Shown here in pieces: positions 1 through 9,787 of a stretch of DNA of 64,000 bases. Origin of the DNA: Kribbella jejuensis (lineage in GTDB: Bacteria; Actinomycetota; Actinomycetes; Propionibacteriales; Kribbellaceae); assembly GCF_006715085.1 (NCBI RefSeq), contig NZ_VFMM01000001.1, positions 1,798,001-1,862,000 on the forward strand. The letters run 5' to 3'. The position numbers and the translations under genes are program-made. Under the pieces are notes generated by a model. The model was not told the origin of the DNA. It did not search any database and saw only the letters and a program-made list of their open reading frames with translations. Numbering within the stretch: position 1 is the stretch's first letter; every line of letters begins with the position of its first letter.

Positions 1-63
1 CGCTCCCGCGCCGAGGAGGCTGCCGCCTGGGCGGAGCTCACCAGGTCGACCGACTTCAGCTAA
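1..63 (+). CDS. 3' end of a gene entering from the left (partial)
   Basis: The first 63 bases read without interruption as 20 codons and a TAA stop. The residues are arginine-, glutamate- and alanine-rich and end in Thr-Asp-Phe-Ser. The last residues vaguely resemble the tail of a short-chain dehydrogenase, but this is too short to assign. The frame runs off the left edge. It is the only + strand gene before the gene-free tandem repeat that follows. Confidence 0.5.
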   Translation, partial: RSRAEEAAAWAELTRSTDFS

Positions 64-80
64 CACCCCCTGAATGCGAC

Positions 81-250
81 GCGGGCGCTGCCGCTCGCAC
101 GCGGGCGCTGGGGCGCTGTAGCGGCGTGGCGCTCGGGGCCGATGCGGGGCCGGGCCGGGTACCGGGTGCCCCGCTCGCGCGGGCGCTGGGGCGCTGCAGC
201 GGCGTGGCGCTCGGGGCCGATGCGGGGCCGGGTGCCGGGTGCCCGGTGCC
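81..250. repeat. Tandem duplication of a very GC-rich 78-bp unit in a gene-free gap
   Basis: The sequence from about 101 is repeated at a period of 78 bp starting at 179. The decamer GCGGGCGCTG occurs at 101-110 and 179-188, and again in a partial extra copy at 81-90. The two main copies differ by a few substitutions and small indels. The block fills the gap between the left partial gene and the epoxide hydrolase stop. Short frames cross it on both strands, but their low-complexity Arg/Pro/Gly products look non-coding. Confidence 0.75.
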
Positions 251-256
251 GGGGCG

Positions 257-1399
257 TCAGCCCCGCAGCTGCCGGAAGAACTCGCGGACGTCGGCGACCA
301 GTTCGTCCGGGATTTCCAGGGCGACGAAGTGGCCGCCGTGGTCGAGGTCGGTCCAGCGGGTGATGGTGTTCGAGGGCTCGCAGTAGCGGCGGATCGCGAC
401 GTCGTGGGCGGTGGCGAGGACGGCGGTCGGGACGCCGGAGTTCGGTCGCGGCGCCCACGACCGCGGCTGGGCGTATCCGATGTAGGCCGCCGACCCGCCG
501 GTCCCGGTCAGCCAGTACATCATCACGTTGGTGAGCAGCCGGTCCTTGCTGACGATTGCCTCCGGCAACTCCGAGGCCGGCCAGGTCCACGCCTTGAACT
601 TGTCCATGATCCAGGCGAGCTGCGCCACCGGCGAGTCGACCAGCCCGTACGCCAGCGTCTGCGGCCGGGTCGACTGGATCGAGATGTAGCCGAACTCGTC
701 CTTCATGAACTGCCCGATCCGCGCCATCCTGTCCTGCTCCAACGGCGTCAGCGCCTGCAACTCCTCCTCGGACAGCTGCAGCGGCGGCAGGTTCGTCCCG
801 CCGTTCGTGTGTACGCCGACGACGTGATCAGGCGCGGCCCGTCCCACCTCAGGCGATACCGATCCGCCGAGGTCCCCGCCCTGTACGCCGTACTTCTCGT
901 AGCCGAGCTCCGCCATCAACGCCGCCCACACCCGCCCGATCCGCGGGAACGTCCAGTCGTCGTCGGCCGTCGGCCCGGAGAACCCGAACCCCGGCAGCGC
1001 CGGGATCACCACATGGAAGGCGTCCGACGCCTGCCCACCGAAGGCGACCGGGTCGGTCAGCGGCCCGATCACGTCGAGGAACTCCACGATCGACCCGGGC
1101 CAGCCGTGCGTGAGCAGCAGCGGCAGCGCGTCCGGCTCCTTCGAGCGGACGTGGATGAAGTGGATCCGCTGCCCCTCGATCTCCGCGGTGAACTGCGGGT
1201 ACGAGTTCAGCTCCTTCTCGGCCGCCCGCCAGTCGTACGACGTCCGCCAGTAGTCGACCAGCGAGGACAGCCAGGACACCGGGACGCCGGTGTTCCAGTC
1301 GTCGCCGGGCAGCGGTGCGGGGAACCGGGCGCTCGCCAGCTTGGCGGCGAGGTCGTCGAGCGTGCTCTGCGGGATCTCGATGCTGAATTCGTTGATCAT
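257..1399 (-). CDS. Epoxide hydrolase (alpha/beta hydrolase, EHN family)
   Basis: A 380-residue protein of the microsomal/juvenile-hormone epoxide hydrolase type, expected to open epoxides to diols in the cytoplasm. The N-terminal EHN region is followed by the oxyanion motif HGWPGS, the nucleophile elbow GGDLGG (nucleophile Asp) and a late DHGGHF containing the catalytic His. The reading frame extends further upstream, but the ATG at 1397-1399 (Met-Ile-Asn-Glu) is where family-like sequence begins, and anything longer would run through the divergent promoter and into the regulator. It is divergent from the WYL regulator at 1461 with a dyad between them, so repression or activation by that protein is likely. 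Natural substrate unknown. Confidence 0.88.
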   Translation of the reverse strand: MINEFSIEIPQSTLDDLAAKLASARFPAPLPGDDWNTGVPVSWLSSLVDYWRTSYDWRAAEKELNSYPQFTAEIEGQRIHFIHVRSKEPDALPLLLTHGWPGSIVEFLDVIGPLTDPVAFGGQASDAFHVVIPALPGFGFSGPTADDDWTFPRIGRVWAALMAELGYEKYGVQGGDLGGSVSPEVGRAAPDHVVGVHTNGGTNLPPLQLSEEELQALTPLEQDRMARIGQFMKDEFGYISIQSTRPQTLAYGLVDSPVAQLAWIMDKFKAWTWPASELPEAIVSKDRLLTNVMMYWLTGTGGSAAYIGYAQPRSWAPRPNSGVPTAVLATAHDVAIRRYCEPSNTITRWTDLDHGGHFVALEIPDELVADVREFFRQLRG

Positions 1400-1420
1400 G
1401 TCTTCAGTCTGAACATCACT

Positions 1421-1439
1421 TAGGACAACTTCGGTCCTA
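1421..1439. promoter_or_regulatory. Candidate operator of the WYL regulator
   Basis: Perfect inverted repeat TAGGAC (1421-1426) and GTCCTA (1434-1439) separated by 7 nt. It lies centrally in the 61-bp divergent gap between the epoxide hydrolase and the WYL regulator. This is the expected position for an autoregulatory operator that also controls the hydrolase. Binding is inferred. Confidence 0.55.
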
Positions 1440-1460
1440 GCAACCTGCCACACTGGAAAA

Positions 1461-2444
1461 ATGATCGAGACGTCCGCACGGCTGCTCAAGCTGCTCAGCC
1501 TCCTGCAGCAACCCAAGGAGTGGAGCGGCGCCGCCCTGGCCAAGGAACTGGGCGTCGGGGTCCGGACGGTACGGCGGGACGTCGACAAGCTGCGCAACCT
1601 CGGCTACCCGGTTGACGCCGTCCCCGGGGTGGCCGGCTACCGCCTCGGGGCCGGGGCCGCGCTCCCACCGCTGCTGCTCGACGACGAGGAAGCAGTCGCC
1701 GTCGCGGTCGGCCTGCGCGCCGCCGCCAACGGGACCGTCGCAGGCACCGAGGAGGCGTCCGTACGGGCACTCACCAAGCTCGAGCAAGTGCTGCCCTCCC
1801 GCCTGCGCTACCGGATCGAGCTGCTCCAGCAGGTCGCCGTCACCCCGGCAGGCGGCCCGTCCGTACTGCCCGACGTACTGCTGGCCGTCGCGGCCGCCTG
1901 CCGCGACCATTACCGGCTGCGCTTCGACTACCGCAACCACGACGGTACGGCGACGACCCGCACGACCGAGCCGCACCGACTCGTGCACACCGGGCGCAGG
2001 TGGTACCTGGTCGCGTGGGACGTCGACCGCGACGACTGGCGCACGTTCCGCGTCGACCGACTGGAGCCGCGGATCCCGACCGGACCGCGGTTCACGCCGC
2101 GCGAAGTACCGGAGCTGGCGAGCACCAACCGCGGCGTCGCGTACGGCGCGTACCGCCACCAGGCACGGATCCTGGTCCAGGCGTCAGCCGAGCAGGTCGC
2201 CGATCGTTTCGGCCCATCCATCGCGTCGGTGACTCCGGTCGACGCCGGCCATACCAAACGGTTTGGTACGGGCGGGCCGGTGACGCTGGTCGAGACCGGG
2301 GCGAACTCGCTGGAGCAGCTCGCCCTGTACGTCGGTTCACTCGGTCACCCGTTCGAGGTGCAGGACCCGCCGGAGCTGATCGACGCCATCCGCGAGTTGG
2401 CTGCGCGCCTGGCAGCCGCCATTTCGGCGCCTCCGGACAAGTGA
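1461..2444 (+). CDS. HTH (DeoR/type 11)-WYL transcriptional regulator
   Basis: A 327-residue YafY-like regulator. Residues 1-60 form a winged helix-turn-helix (LSLLQQPKEWSGAALAKELG then RTVRRDVDKLR). The centre carries the WYL ligand-sensing domain, with a literal Trp-Tyr-Leu in RRWYLVAWDVD followed by FRVDRLEP. The C-terminal WCX part ends near 320. The ATG at 1461 gives a full-length family member. Divergent from the epoxide hydrolase across a 61-bp gap with a dyad, so it probably controls that gene and itself. WYL proteins often sense nucleotides or nucleic acid, but the ligand here cannot be read. A strong hairpin follows the stop. Confidence 0.9.
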   Translation: MIETSARLLKLLSLLQQPKEWSGAALAKELGVGVRTVRRDVDKLRNLGYPVDAVPGVAGYRLGAGAALPPLLLDDEEAVAVAVGLRAAANGTVAGTEEASVRALTKLEQVLPSRLRYRIELLQQVAVTPAGGPSVLPDVLLAVAAACRDHYRLRFDYRNHDGTATTRTTEPHRLVHTGRRWYLVAWDVDRDDWRTFRVDRLEPRIPTGPRFTPREVPELASTNRGVAYGAYRHQARILVQASAEQVADRFGPSIASVTPVDAGHTKRFGTGGPVTLVETGANSLEQLALYVGSLGHPFEVQDPPELIDAIRELAARLAAAISAPPDK

Positions 2445-2445
2445 A

Positions 2446-2480
2446 TGCCCTGATCGACGGCCTTTTCGCCGATCAGGGCA
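2446..2480. terminator. Bidirectional terminator hairpin
   Basis: 11-bp perfect stem TGCCCTGATCG (2446-2456) with its complement at 2470-2480 and a 13-nt loop. It lies between the convergent ends of the WYL regulator (2444) and the phosphoesterase (2494), so it can serve both. The loop contains a TTTT run. Confidence 0.75.
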
Positions 2481-2493
2481 CTCGCTGGTTGGT

Positions 2494-4122
2494 TCAGCTG
2501 ACGACGGCGCCCGTCTTCGGGTCCAGGATCAGCGGGTTGGTGTTCGGGTGTGCCGACCAGCGGAACATGCTGTTCAGGGTGCCGGCCCGCTCGTCGAGCG
2601 AGTGGTCGCCGATCCGGCCGGTGCGCCAGTTGTCCTCGATGAACTTCAGGATCGAGGTCTGGTCGGTCAGCGCGTGGTCGACGTGGTTGGTCTTGGCGTA
2701 CGGCGAGATCACCAGCAGCGGCTGCCGCGGACCGTAACCGCAACGGTCGGCGTACCCACCGGCGACGTGCTTGGTACCGCACAGCGCGGCCTGGTCGAGC
2801 GCCGGGTCGTTCGAGCCGTTCACGCTCGGCGGCGTGATGTGGTCGTACCAGCCGTCGGAGTCGTCGTAGGCCAGCACGATCGCGGTGGACTTCCACTCCG
2901 GTGACTTCTGCAGCGCGTTGATCTCCTTGACGACGAACGCCTGCTCGTCGAGGGGGTCGGAGTAGCCGGGGTGGCCGTCCTGGTACTCGCCGGCCTTCAG
3001 GAAGCTGACCGCCGGCAGGTTGTCGGCGGCCAGCGCCGCGTCGAAGTCCGACGTGTCGTACTGGTGGTTGGCCTGGTCGGTGTGACCGATCGCGGCCACC
3101 GACGACGGCGGCAGGTGCTTCGGGTTCGCCGTCGACTTGTAGTACTGGAAGGGCTCGTGGTGCGGGCTGTAGTCGGTCACGACGTTGCCGCCGACGTTGG
3201 TGTGGGTCGCACCGCAGACAGCCTTGCCGTTCGCCGTACCGGTCGGCTTGAACCCGCCCTGGAACCAGCCCCAGGTGATGTTCTGCTTGTTCAGCAGGTC
3301 ACCGATGTTCTGCCCGTGCATGCCCGCCAGGTTGTTGGTGGACTTGCCGTTGTTGTTCGAGCAGTCGTCGTAGATCGGGTCGGGGTCGTTGGTCACGGTC
3401 CCGATGCCGTTCTTGTCCGGCGACTGGACTGCGTACGCGTCGGTGGTCGGTTGGCCCGTCTTCGGGTCGTAGGCCTGGGCGCCGTGGGTCTGACCGGAGA
3501 CCAGGTTGAGCGCGCCCGGGGTGGACGGGCCGTACCCGGTGCTGAACGAGTTGTCGCTCAGCGCGTAGTGCTGGGCGTAGTTCCACATCGCGGTGACGGT
3601 GTTGCCGTCGTAGTAGTCCATCACCAGGCCCGGCTCACCGAACAGCACCGGCTGGCCGGTGCACTTGTCGGTCTCGGTGCTCTCGACGTACTTGTCGTTC
3701 TTGCCGCCGTTGACGGCCTTCTGCTCCGGACCGTAGCCGTGGTTCTGGTCGCAGGTCAGCGCCTGCGCCGGCGACAGCCGCTTCGGGTTGTACTCGTTCG
3801 GGTTGTCGGTCAGCAGCTTGTTGGTCAGGCCGTTGACCTTCGGCGTGTGCCGGGCTGCCTTGAACGGCGTACCGTCGGTGTTGGCCGCCTTCGGGTAGGT
3901 GCCGAAGTAGTGGTCGAACGAGATGTTCTCGCCGAAGATCACCACCACGTGCTTGATCGGCGTGGTCGTCCCCGCCGGGTGGTACGAAGCGGCGTCCGCC
4001 GCCGTGAACGCGGCGCCGGCGTTGGTCACCTGCTGGGTGGCGCCGGGGGCGCCGCAGGCGGCCAGCAACAAGCCCGTCGCGGCCGCAACGGCCGTGGCGG
4101 CGACAGGGAGTCTTGCGCGCAT
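2494..4122 (-). CDS. Secreted phosphoesterase lipoprotein (phospholipase C/acid phosphatase superfamily)
   Basis: 542 residues. The N-terminus has a basic start, a hydrophobic stretch and the lipobox LLAACG, so it should be exported and lipid-anchored. The mature part is a PF04185-type phosphoesterase with the conserved opening HVVVIFGENISFDHYFGTYP and a late AYDDSDGWYDHITPP metal-binding block. Members hydrolyse phosphate mono- or diesters, including phospholipids. The ATG at 4120-4122 is chosen because an excellent Shine-Dalgarno (GGAGGAG) sits just upstream; upstream Met codons lack one. It starts 34 bp after efeB on the same strand and may be part of that operon, giving phosphate or lipid scavenging beside iron uptake. 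Exact substrate unknown. Confidence 0.85.
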   Translation of the reverse strand: MRARLPVAATAVAAATGLLLAACGAPGATQQVTNAGAAFTAADAASYHPAGTTTPIKHVVVIFGENISFDHYFGTYPKAANTDGTPFKAARHTPKVNGLTNKLLTDNPNEYNPKRLSPAQALTCDQNHGYGPEQKAVNGGKNDKYVESTETDKCTGQPVLFGEPGLVMDYYDGNTVTAMWNYAQHYALSDNSFSTGYGPSTPGALNLVSGQTHGAQAYDPKTGQPTTDAYAVQSPDKNGIGTVTNDPDPIYDDCSNNNGKSTNNLAGMHGQNIGDLLNKQNITWGWFQGGFKPTGTANGKAVCGATHTNVGGNVVTDYSPHHEPFQYYKSTANPKHLPPSSVAAIGHTDQANHQYDTSDFDAALAADNLPAVSFLKAGEYQDGHPGYSDPLDEQAFVVKEINALQKSPEWKSTAIVLAYDDSDGWYDHITPPSVNGSNDPALDQAALCGTKHVAGGYADRCGYGPRQPLLVISPYAKTNHVDHALTDQTSILKFIEDNWRTGRIGDHSLDERAGTLNSMFRWSAHPNTNPLILDPKTGAVVS

Positions 4123-4156
4123 GCCTTCTCCTCCTGGATGACTCATGCTGAGTACC

Positions 4157-5350
4157 TCATGCGAGCAACGACCGGGCGAAGTGGTCGTTGCCGTCCCGTA
4201 CACCGGGAAGCGTGAAGAAATAGCCGCCACCGACCGGCCGGATGTAGTCGACGAGCGGCTCGTCGGTCAGCCGGGTCTGGACAGCCTCGAACTGCCGGGC
4301 GATGTCCTGCTGGTAGGCGCAGAACAACAGGCCCATGTCCAGGTCACCGACGGCGTCGGTCCCCTTGTCGTAGTTGTAGCCGCGGCGCAGGAACTGGCTG
4401 GACGCGGTGTCCGGCGTCCGTGGGTTCGCCTTGCGGATGTGGCTGGTCAGCGGGATCGCCGCGCCGGTCGGATCGGACGGGTAGTCCGGCAGGTCGGTCT
4501 CACTGCTGCCGTCGAGCGGGGCACCGGAGTCGCGGCGACGGCCGAACATGTTCTCCTGTTCGCCGATCGACACCCGGTCCCAGAACTCGACCAGCATCCG
4601 GATCTGCCGCAGTACCTGGTAGCTGCCGCCTTCGGTCCAGGCCGGCTCGCCGTTGCCCTTGCCGACCCACACGAGCTTGTCGTAGTCGGCGGACGCCGGG
4701 CTGACGATGCCGTCCTTGAAGCCCATCAGGTTGCGCGGCGCGCCGGCCGGTCGCGGCTTGCTCCGGAACCCGTCGACCCGCCAGCGCAGCTGCATCGCGC
4801 CGCGGGTGTGCCGGGCGATGTCGCGCAGGGCATGCAGCACAGTGTCGGTCTCGGTCGCGCACAGCTGCAGGCTCAGATCACCGTGGCACAAGGCCTCGTC
4901 GAGCGTGTCGTTCGGGAACGTCTTCATCGCGGTGAGCTTGGCCGGCTTGAGCGCCTTCAGTCCGTACCGGTCGTCGAAGAGCGATGCGCCGACGCCCACG
5001 GTGACCGTGAGGTCGTCCCCGGGCATGTCCGGCCCGAGTACGCCGGAATCGGCGGGCGGGGCGGTGATCCCCACCGGCGGCAGCGCACCGCCGGTGGTGA
5101 GCAGCCGAGCCCGTTCGGTCAGTGTCTTGAACAGGTCGGTCAGCTCATCCTTGCCCATGGCAATCACATCGAACGACGCGAAGATCGCCTGCGACTGCTG
5201 GGGTGTGACGATGCCGGCCTGGTGTACGCCGTGGAAAGGTACGGACGTCGGCGTGGCCGCGTCCGCGTTCAACGACAACCCGGTAACGGCCGCCGCCCCC
5301 GCACCCGCCAGCGTCCCGCGAAGGAAGGACCGCCTGTCGAAACCACCCAT
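4157..5350 (-). CDS. efeB: Dyp-type peroxidase / deferrochelatase EfeB
   Basis: 397-residue haem peroxidase with a twin-arginine signal (DRRSFLRG, then an Ala/Gly-rich hydrophobic stretch), so it is exported folded by Tat. The family signature GxxDG appears as GFKDG in the middle, and the proximal-His region HIRKANPRT is in the C-terminal half. In the EfeUOB iron system EfeB works outside the membrane, oxidising ferrous iron or releasing iron from haem. The ATG overlaps the efeO stop by one base (TGATG), showing translational coupling. A frame extension upstream would lie inside efeO and is discarded. No efeU permease gene is adjacent. Confidence 0.93.
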   Translation of the reverse strand: MGGFDRRSFLRGTLAGAGAAAVTGLSLNADAATPTSVPFHGVHQAGIVTPQQSQAIFASFDVIAMGKDELTDLFKTLTERARLLTTGGALPPVGITAPPADSGVLGPDMPGDDLTVTVGVGASLFDDRYGLKALKPAKLTAMKTFPNDTLDEALCHGDLSLQLCATETDTVLHALRDIARHTRGAMQLRWRVDGFRSKPRPAGAPRNLMGFKDGIVSPASADYDKLVWVGKGNGEPAWTEGGSYQVLRQIRMLVEFWDRVSIGEQENMFGRRRDSGAPLDGSSETDLPDYPSDPTGAAIPLTSHIRKANPRTPDTASSQFLRRGYNYDKGTDAVGDLDMGLLFCAYQQDIARQFEAVQTRLTDEPLVDYIRPVGGGYFFTLPGVRDGNDHFARSLLA

Positions 5351-6471
5351 CAGGACCTTCTCACGTCGCAGATCGCGGTGACTGGTGCGAGCTTTTCCAG
5401 CAGTTCGCCGACCGCGCCGTCGAGCTGTTCGCGGGTTGTGCGATCCAGCTTGTTGACCGGTATGTTCTGGTGCGCGGTCAGCAGAGCGCGGACGCGCGTC
5501 TCCCACTTCTGTACCTGCGGCAGATCGGCGTACCGCGGTTTGAGGACCGGGGCGAGGATCGCCAGGACAGTCGCCGTACCGTTCAGATTGGCCAGTGCGG
5601 TGTTGAGCGACGTACCACTGCCTTGGTCGTTCTCACCGGTCAGCTCGAACTGGAGCGCGTTCTCCATGATCTCGTGGGCGCGCAGGCCGAGGTCGTTCGG
5701 ATCGACCTGCTCGTTCGGCAGATCCTGCTGCAGAGCGCGGACATCGGCCGCCAACTGGGTCGCGATCGGCTTCAGGCTCGCGGCCGTCGCGTGGTGCCAC
5801 AAGCCCTTCTCCAGCGGGTGAAACCCGGCGTCGGAGCCGTCGATCTTGTCGGCCAAGTCGCCGAACGCATCGTAGGCCGCACCAAGGGAGTTGTACGCCA
5901 GATGTGCCGCGAGCCAGTCGGTGCGCGCGGCCGTCAGGTTGCCGGCGGCAACATCGGCGCGCAGCTTGTCCGTCTTGGTAGCGAGATCGGCGACGCCGCG
6001 AGCAACCGTCGCCTCGTACTTCTTGACCAGCGGAAGCATGTCGTTCTTGGTGACCGCCACCACGGCCGGTCCGCCCTCGTCGGCGCCGGTCAGCGTGACC
6101 GTCGGGCCGGTGATCGGGTCGGTGTCCTCGATCAGGCAGCGGATCGCGTACTTGCCGGCGCCGAGCTGCACGTCCATCGGGGCCGTCGTGTTCGGGCCGA
6201 GGCCCTCGACCTCGCCGTACACCTTGTTGCTGACGACCTCGACCAGGTCGACCTCGGCGGCCGCGTCGCCCGTGTTGTGCAGGTAGAGCGTCTGCCGCCC
6301 GGTCTTCGCGTCGGTCCAGCCCTGGCCGCACTGACTGCGGGACACACTGATTCCCGCCGGTCCGCCGGTCGCGTCGGCCGACCCCTCCCAGGGCCGCCAG
6401 ACCGTCACCGTCGCCGCTGCACCGAGAACAACCAGTGCCATTGCCGCCGGCAACAGACGGGGAGTGCGCAC
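5350..6471 (-). CDS. efeO: EfeO iron-binding imelysin-domain protein
   Basis: 373 residues with a GTG start preceded by AGGAGC. An N-terminal hydrophobic anchor or signal (about residues 8-24) leads to a cupredoxin-like domain (about 35-130) and then the imelysin/M75 domain. The domain hallmark HxxE is present as HPLE at residues 218-221. EfeO is the extracytoplasmic ferrous/ferric binding component of EfeUOB. It is first of an efeO-efeB pair. The usual order efeU-efeO-efeB is broken because the permease is missing. In the 102-bp promoter gap I see two TTAGC/ATTGC-like elements (reverse strand of 6511-6520 and 6564-6577) but no IdeR box. Confidence 0.93.
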   Translation of the reverse strand: MRTPRLLPAAMALVVLGAAATVTVWRPWEGSADATGGPAGISVSRSQCGQGWTDAKTGRQTLYLHNTGDAAAEVDLVEVVSNKVYGEVEGLGPNTTAPMDVQLGAGKYAIRCLIEDTDPITGPTVTLTGADEGGPAVVAVTKNDMLPLVKKYEATVARGVADLATKTDKLRADVAAGNLTAARTDWLAAHLAYNSLGAAYDAFGDLADKIDGSDAGFHPLEKGLWHHATAASLKPIATQLAADVRALQQDLPNEQVDPNDLGLRAHEIMENALQFELTGENDQGSGTSLNTALANLNGTATVLAILAPVLKPRYADLPQVQKWETRVRALLTAHQNIPVNKLDRTTREQLDGAVGELLEKLAPVTAICDVRRS

Positions 6472-6573
6472 GAGAGATTGCTCCTGAAGATCGGCCGTTT
6501 GTATCCGCGGGCAATGCTAATGCCGCCCTCGCCGCGCTACGGCTCTGTTCGCAAGCCCGTCATGCAATGTTCG

Positions 6574-7482
6574 CTAACGACGGGTTGGAACTGAGATTCT
6601 GCTGAGATCCGAGGCCACCACGATCTCCCCGTCGAACTCCGCCGCTGCTTCTTCGTGGAAGCGTTCGGGCTCGAGATAGCGCTGCGAGAAGTGCGTGAGG
6701 ACCAGCTTCCGTACGCCGCACTCAGCCGCGACGCGTGCTGCTTGGCGAGCGGTCAGATGGCCGAAACGGCGCGCCAACTCCGACTCGGTGGACAGGTACG
6801 TCGACTCGATCACGAGCAGGTCCGCACCGTCGGCCAGACGTAGCACGTTCTCGCACAACCGCGTGTCCATCACGAACGCGAACCGCTGTCCCCGGCGGAC
6901 CTCGCTGACGTCCTCGATCCGTACGGTCCGCCCGTCGACGTCGATCGAACCGGCTCTTTGCAGGCGCCCGACGGCCGGCCCGCTCACGCCGTACTCGGCG
7001 AGCTTGGTGGGCAGCATCCGGCGACCGTCCGGCTCGATCAGCTGATACCCGTACGACTCGATCGGGTGCTCCAGCCGGCGCGCCCACAGCTGGCCGAACG
7101 AGCCGACCGAGAGCAGGCCGTCGTCCTCGACCGGTTCCTCGAGCAGCTCGGCCCGCTCGAAGAACGACGCGGCGTAGCGCAGGCGGGTGAAGTACGTCTG
7201 CCCGGACGCGGGGTAGTGCGCGTGCACGGGATGCGGTACGTCGTCCAGCGACAGCCGCTGGATCACTCCCGGTACGCCGAGGCAGTGGTCGCCGTGGAAG
7301 TGCGTGACGCACAGGCGGGTGATCGCGCCGGCGTTCACACCGGCGAAGATCATCTGCCGCTGGCTGCCCTCGCCCGGGTCGAACAGGAAACCTTCCTCGT
7401 CCCAGCGCAGGAAGTACCCGTTCTGCGTCCGCTCGCGCGAAGGCACCTGACTACCGGTGCCCAGCACAACCAGTTCGCGCAC
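6574..7482 (-). CDS. rnz: Ribonuclease Z
   Basis: 302 residues. RNase Z removes the 3' trailer of tRNA precursors in the cytoplasm. The metallo-beta-lactamase motif HxHxDH is seen as HFHGDH at residues 61-66, after the typical N-terminal [20 protein letters not shown]. The later VIESTYL and LTHFSQRY blocks carry the remaining metal ligands. The GTG start gives the normal family length. It is followed by the efe promoter gap, and its start is 14 bp downstream of the stop of the kinase/aminotransferase gene, so it may be co-transcribed with that gene. Confidence 0.95.
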   Translation of the reverse strand: MRELVVLGTGSQVPSRERTQNGYFLRWDEEGFLFDPGEGSQRQMIFAGVNAGAITRLCVTHFHGDHCLGVPGVIQRLSLDDVPHPVHAHYPASGQTYFTRLRYAASFFERAELLEEPVEDDGLLSVGSFGQLWARRLEHPIESYGYQLIEPDGRRMLPTKLAEYGVSGPAVGRLQRAGSIDVDGRTVRIEDVSEVRRGQRFAFVMDTRLCENVLRLADGADLLVIESTYLSTESELARRFGHLTARQAARVAAECGVRKLVLTHFSQRYLEPERFHEEAAAEFDGEIVVASDLSRISVPTRR

Positions 7483-7496
7483 CTGCCCAACAGTAG

Positions 7497-9755
7497 CTAA
7501 CCCATCGCCCGTTGGAACGCGGCCACGAACCGCGCGACCTCGGCAGCCGTCCAGATCAGCGGCGGCCGGATCTTCAGCACTCCCCCGCCGGGCCCGGTCG
7601 TCCCGACGAGTACGCCGTGATCTCGCAATCGCTCGGCGAAGTCGGCCGCGCCGGCCAGCTCCACCCCGACCATCAGCCCCTGACCGCGCACCGGCAGGTC
7701 CGGCACCAGCGCCTCCAGCCGGCCACGCAACTCCGCGCCGACCTCACCGGAACGCGCGACCAGCCCGCTCTCCTCGATCACGTCCAGCACCGTGAGCGCG
7801 GCGACACACGACACCGGGTTGCCACCGAAGGTGCTGAAGTACTCGTCGACCTCGGTGAACGCGTCGGCGATCTCACGCCGGGTGATCAGCGCCGCGACCG
7901 GATGGCCGTTGCCCATCGGTTTGCCGAGCGTGACGAAGTCCGGTGTCAGGCCGAAGTCCTGGAAGCGCCACAGGTTCCGCCCACCGCGGCCGAACCCGGC
8001 CTGCACCTCGTCCGCCAGGAACAGGCCTCCGGCCGCCCGGGCCGTGTCCTGCAATCCCTGCATGAAGTCGTTCCGCGGCGTCAGGATCCCTGCGCTGCTG
8101 AACACGCTGTCCACCGCGAGCAACGCCAGATCATGACCCGCCGTTCGCAGGGCTGCCCGCGCGGCCCGGACCCGTGCAGCGGCCGCGATCCCGTCATCCT
8201 CAGCGTTCCGCGGTGCCTCGAAAACCGCGACATGCGACGGCCGCGCCGAGGCCGGATAGGTGTTGGTCGAGAACGCCGCGGTCGCCTCGCTCACCCCGTG
8301 ATATGCCAGGTCCGCGACGATCGCACCGTCCCGCCCGGTGACGACGCGGGCCATCCGCCATGCCAGATCGTTAGCCTCGCTACCGGAGTTCGCGAACACG
8401 CACGTGTCCAGTCCGTCCGGCATCGACGCGACCAGCCGCTCGGCCAGCTCGACGACGTGCGGATGCAGGTAGCGCGAGTTCAGATTCAGTACGGCGGCCT
8501 GCCGCGAGATCGCCTGGACGACAGCCGGATGGGCGTGCCCGACGACCGGAACGTTGTTGTAGGCATCGAGATACCGGCGGCCGTCGGCAGTGTGGATCCA
8601 CGGTCCTTGTCCGCGGACGACCTGCAAGGGGCGGCGATAGAACAGTGGGGAGAGCTCGCCACCGAGGGCGGCCTTCCGGCGTACCAGCAAGGTCGGGTCG
8701 GGTACCGACGCGACCCGCGAGGTTCCGCAGATGCGATGGAAGCGTTGGGCCAGCTCGGTCGCGCCGAGGTCGCCGAGCTGGTCGAGGATGCGCCAGCTGC
8801 CGGCGACCAGGCTGGTGAGGTACTCCTCGTTGTCGGGATAGAGCGGCGCGCGCCAGGCCGAGATGAGCACACTGGCGGCCGACCGGGCCAGGACGAGCTC
8901 GCCGATCAGCTCCACCTCGGCGGGCTCGAGCGGCAACACCTGCTGGTAGCCGTCAAGGAACCGGCGGGCGTCGGCCCACAGATCGTCGCCGGACTCGCGC
9001 AGCAGAGAGGTCAGACTGATCGCCAGCTCGGCGACCCGGGCGGTGTGGTGCATGTCGCCGAAGTCGATGACACCGCAGATCCGGTCCTCGGCCAGCAGCA
9101 GGTTGCTCAACGTCACGTCGCCGTGCAGGGCCGACGCGGGAAGCTCGCGGGTCGCTTCGTCCAGACCCGCGAAGCGATCGAGCAGCCGATGCATCGGAGC
9201 GCGGCGGCGTACGTCCGGCAGGTGGTCCGCGTACGGGCGCAGCTCGGCGACGTGGCGCGGGTCCCAGTCGAGCCTGCGGTGCGCCGCCGGGTGCCCGAAG
9301 CCCTGGAGCGCGCGGGTCAACCGCGCGCCGATCACACCGAAGCCGGCCGCGAACCAGCTCGGCAGAGCCGTCAGATCGGCCACCTCGCCGGGCAGGACCG
9401 TGATGACCCGGACCAGATGAGCGCGGCCGTCCGCGGCCTGAACGGTGGTGACCAGCTTGCCGGTCGTACCGGGGATCAGTCGCGGGATCGGCAACTCCGG
9501 GTCGACGACGGCGACATGCTCCATCGCGGCGCATTCCATCGCGATCTGGTCCGCGTCGTCGCCCGTGTTCGACACCTTGACCACGAGCCGCCGCCCGTCG
9601 GCCGCGGCGAGGAAGTTCCGGTCACGCTCACTCCGCAGCTCACTCACCACGGCATCCAAGCCGTACTCCGACCGCAACAACCGCGCCGCTGTACGACCGT
9701 CGACCGCCGGCGGATCCTCCAGCATGCTCGCGGTCTGCCCCGCGCCGTACGTCAT
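7497..9755 (-). CDS. Bifunctional phosphotransferase / class-III aminotransferase-fold phospho-lyase
   Basis: 752 residues in two domains. Residues 1 to about 340 are an aminoglycoside-phosphotransferase/hydroxylysine-kinase-like domain with the catalytic loop [10 protein letters not shown] and metal site VIDFGD. Residues about 355-752 are a PLP fold-type I class-III aminotransferase with [14 protein letters not shown] (PLP Asp) and the PLP lysine in [10 protein letters not shown]. The separate human counterparts are hydroxylysine kinase and 5-phosphohydroxylysine phospho-lyase (or the ethanolamine-phosphate lyase), so the fusion may phosphorylate an amino alcohol and then eliminate phosphate and ammonia. 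Substrate is inferred, not seen. The gene follows a terminator at 9788-9830 and lies 14 bp before rnz. Confidence 0.85.
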   Translation of the reverse strand: MTYGAGQTASMLEDPPAVDGRTAARLLRSEYGLDAVVSELRSERDRNFLAAADGRRLVVKVSNTGDDADQIAMECAAMEHVAVVDPELPIPRLIPGTTGKLVTTVQAADGRAHLVRVITVLPGEVADLTALPSWFAAGFGVIGARLTRALQGFGHPAAHRRLDWDPRHVAELRPYADHLPDVRRRAPMHRLLDRFAGLDEATRELPASALHGDVTLSNLLLAEDRICGVIDFGDMHHTARVAELAISLTSLLRESGDDLWADARRFLDGYQQVLPLEPAEVELIGELVLARSAASVLISAWRAPLYPDNEEYLTSLVAGSWRILDQLGDLGATELAQRFHRICGTSRVASVPDPTLLVRRKAALGGELSPLFYRRPLQVVRGQGPWIHTADGRRYLDAYNNVPVVGHAHPAVVQAISRQAAVLNLNSRYLHPHVVELAERLVASMPDGLDTCVFANSGSEANDLAWRMARVVTGRDGAIVADLAYHGVSEATAAFSTNTYPASARPSHVAVFEAPRNAEDDGIAAAARVRAARAALRTAGHDLALLAVDSVFSSAGILTPRNDFMQGLQDTARAAGGLFLADEVQAGFGRGGRNLWRFQDFGLTPDFVTLGKPMGNGHPVAALITRREIADAFTEVDEYFSTFGGNPVSCVAALTVLDVIEESGLVARSGEVGAELRGRLEALVPDLPVRGQGLMVGVELAGAADFAERLRDHGVLVGTTGPGGGVLKIRPPLIWTAAEVARFVAAFQRAMG

Positions 9756-9787
9756 GTCATCGGCTCCTCGACCGTCGGTAGGTGGAA

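Noticed and set aside
81..250. CRISPR-like array
   Set aside because: Only two full copies of a 78-bp unit without spacers; it is a plain tandem duplication.
4145..5821. Long + strand frame opposite efeB and other similar frames antisense to most genes
   Set aside because: High-GC shadow frames: low-complexity Arg/Val/Gly products, no motifs, and complete overlap with recognised genes on the other strand.
6472..6573. IdeR box upstream of efeO (and likewise 20108-20312 for the siderophore operon)
   Set aside because: I looked for AGGTT-N5-AACCT or the longer consensus and found none; only weak TTAGC/ATTGC repeats and other palindromes are present.
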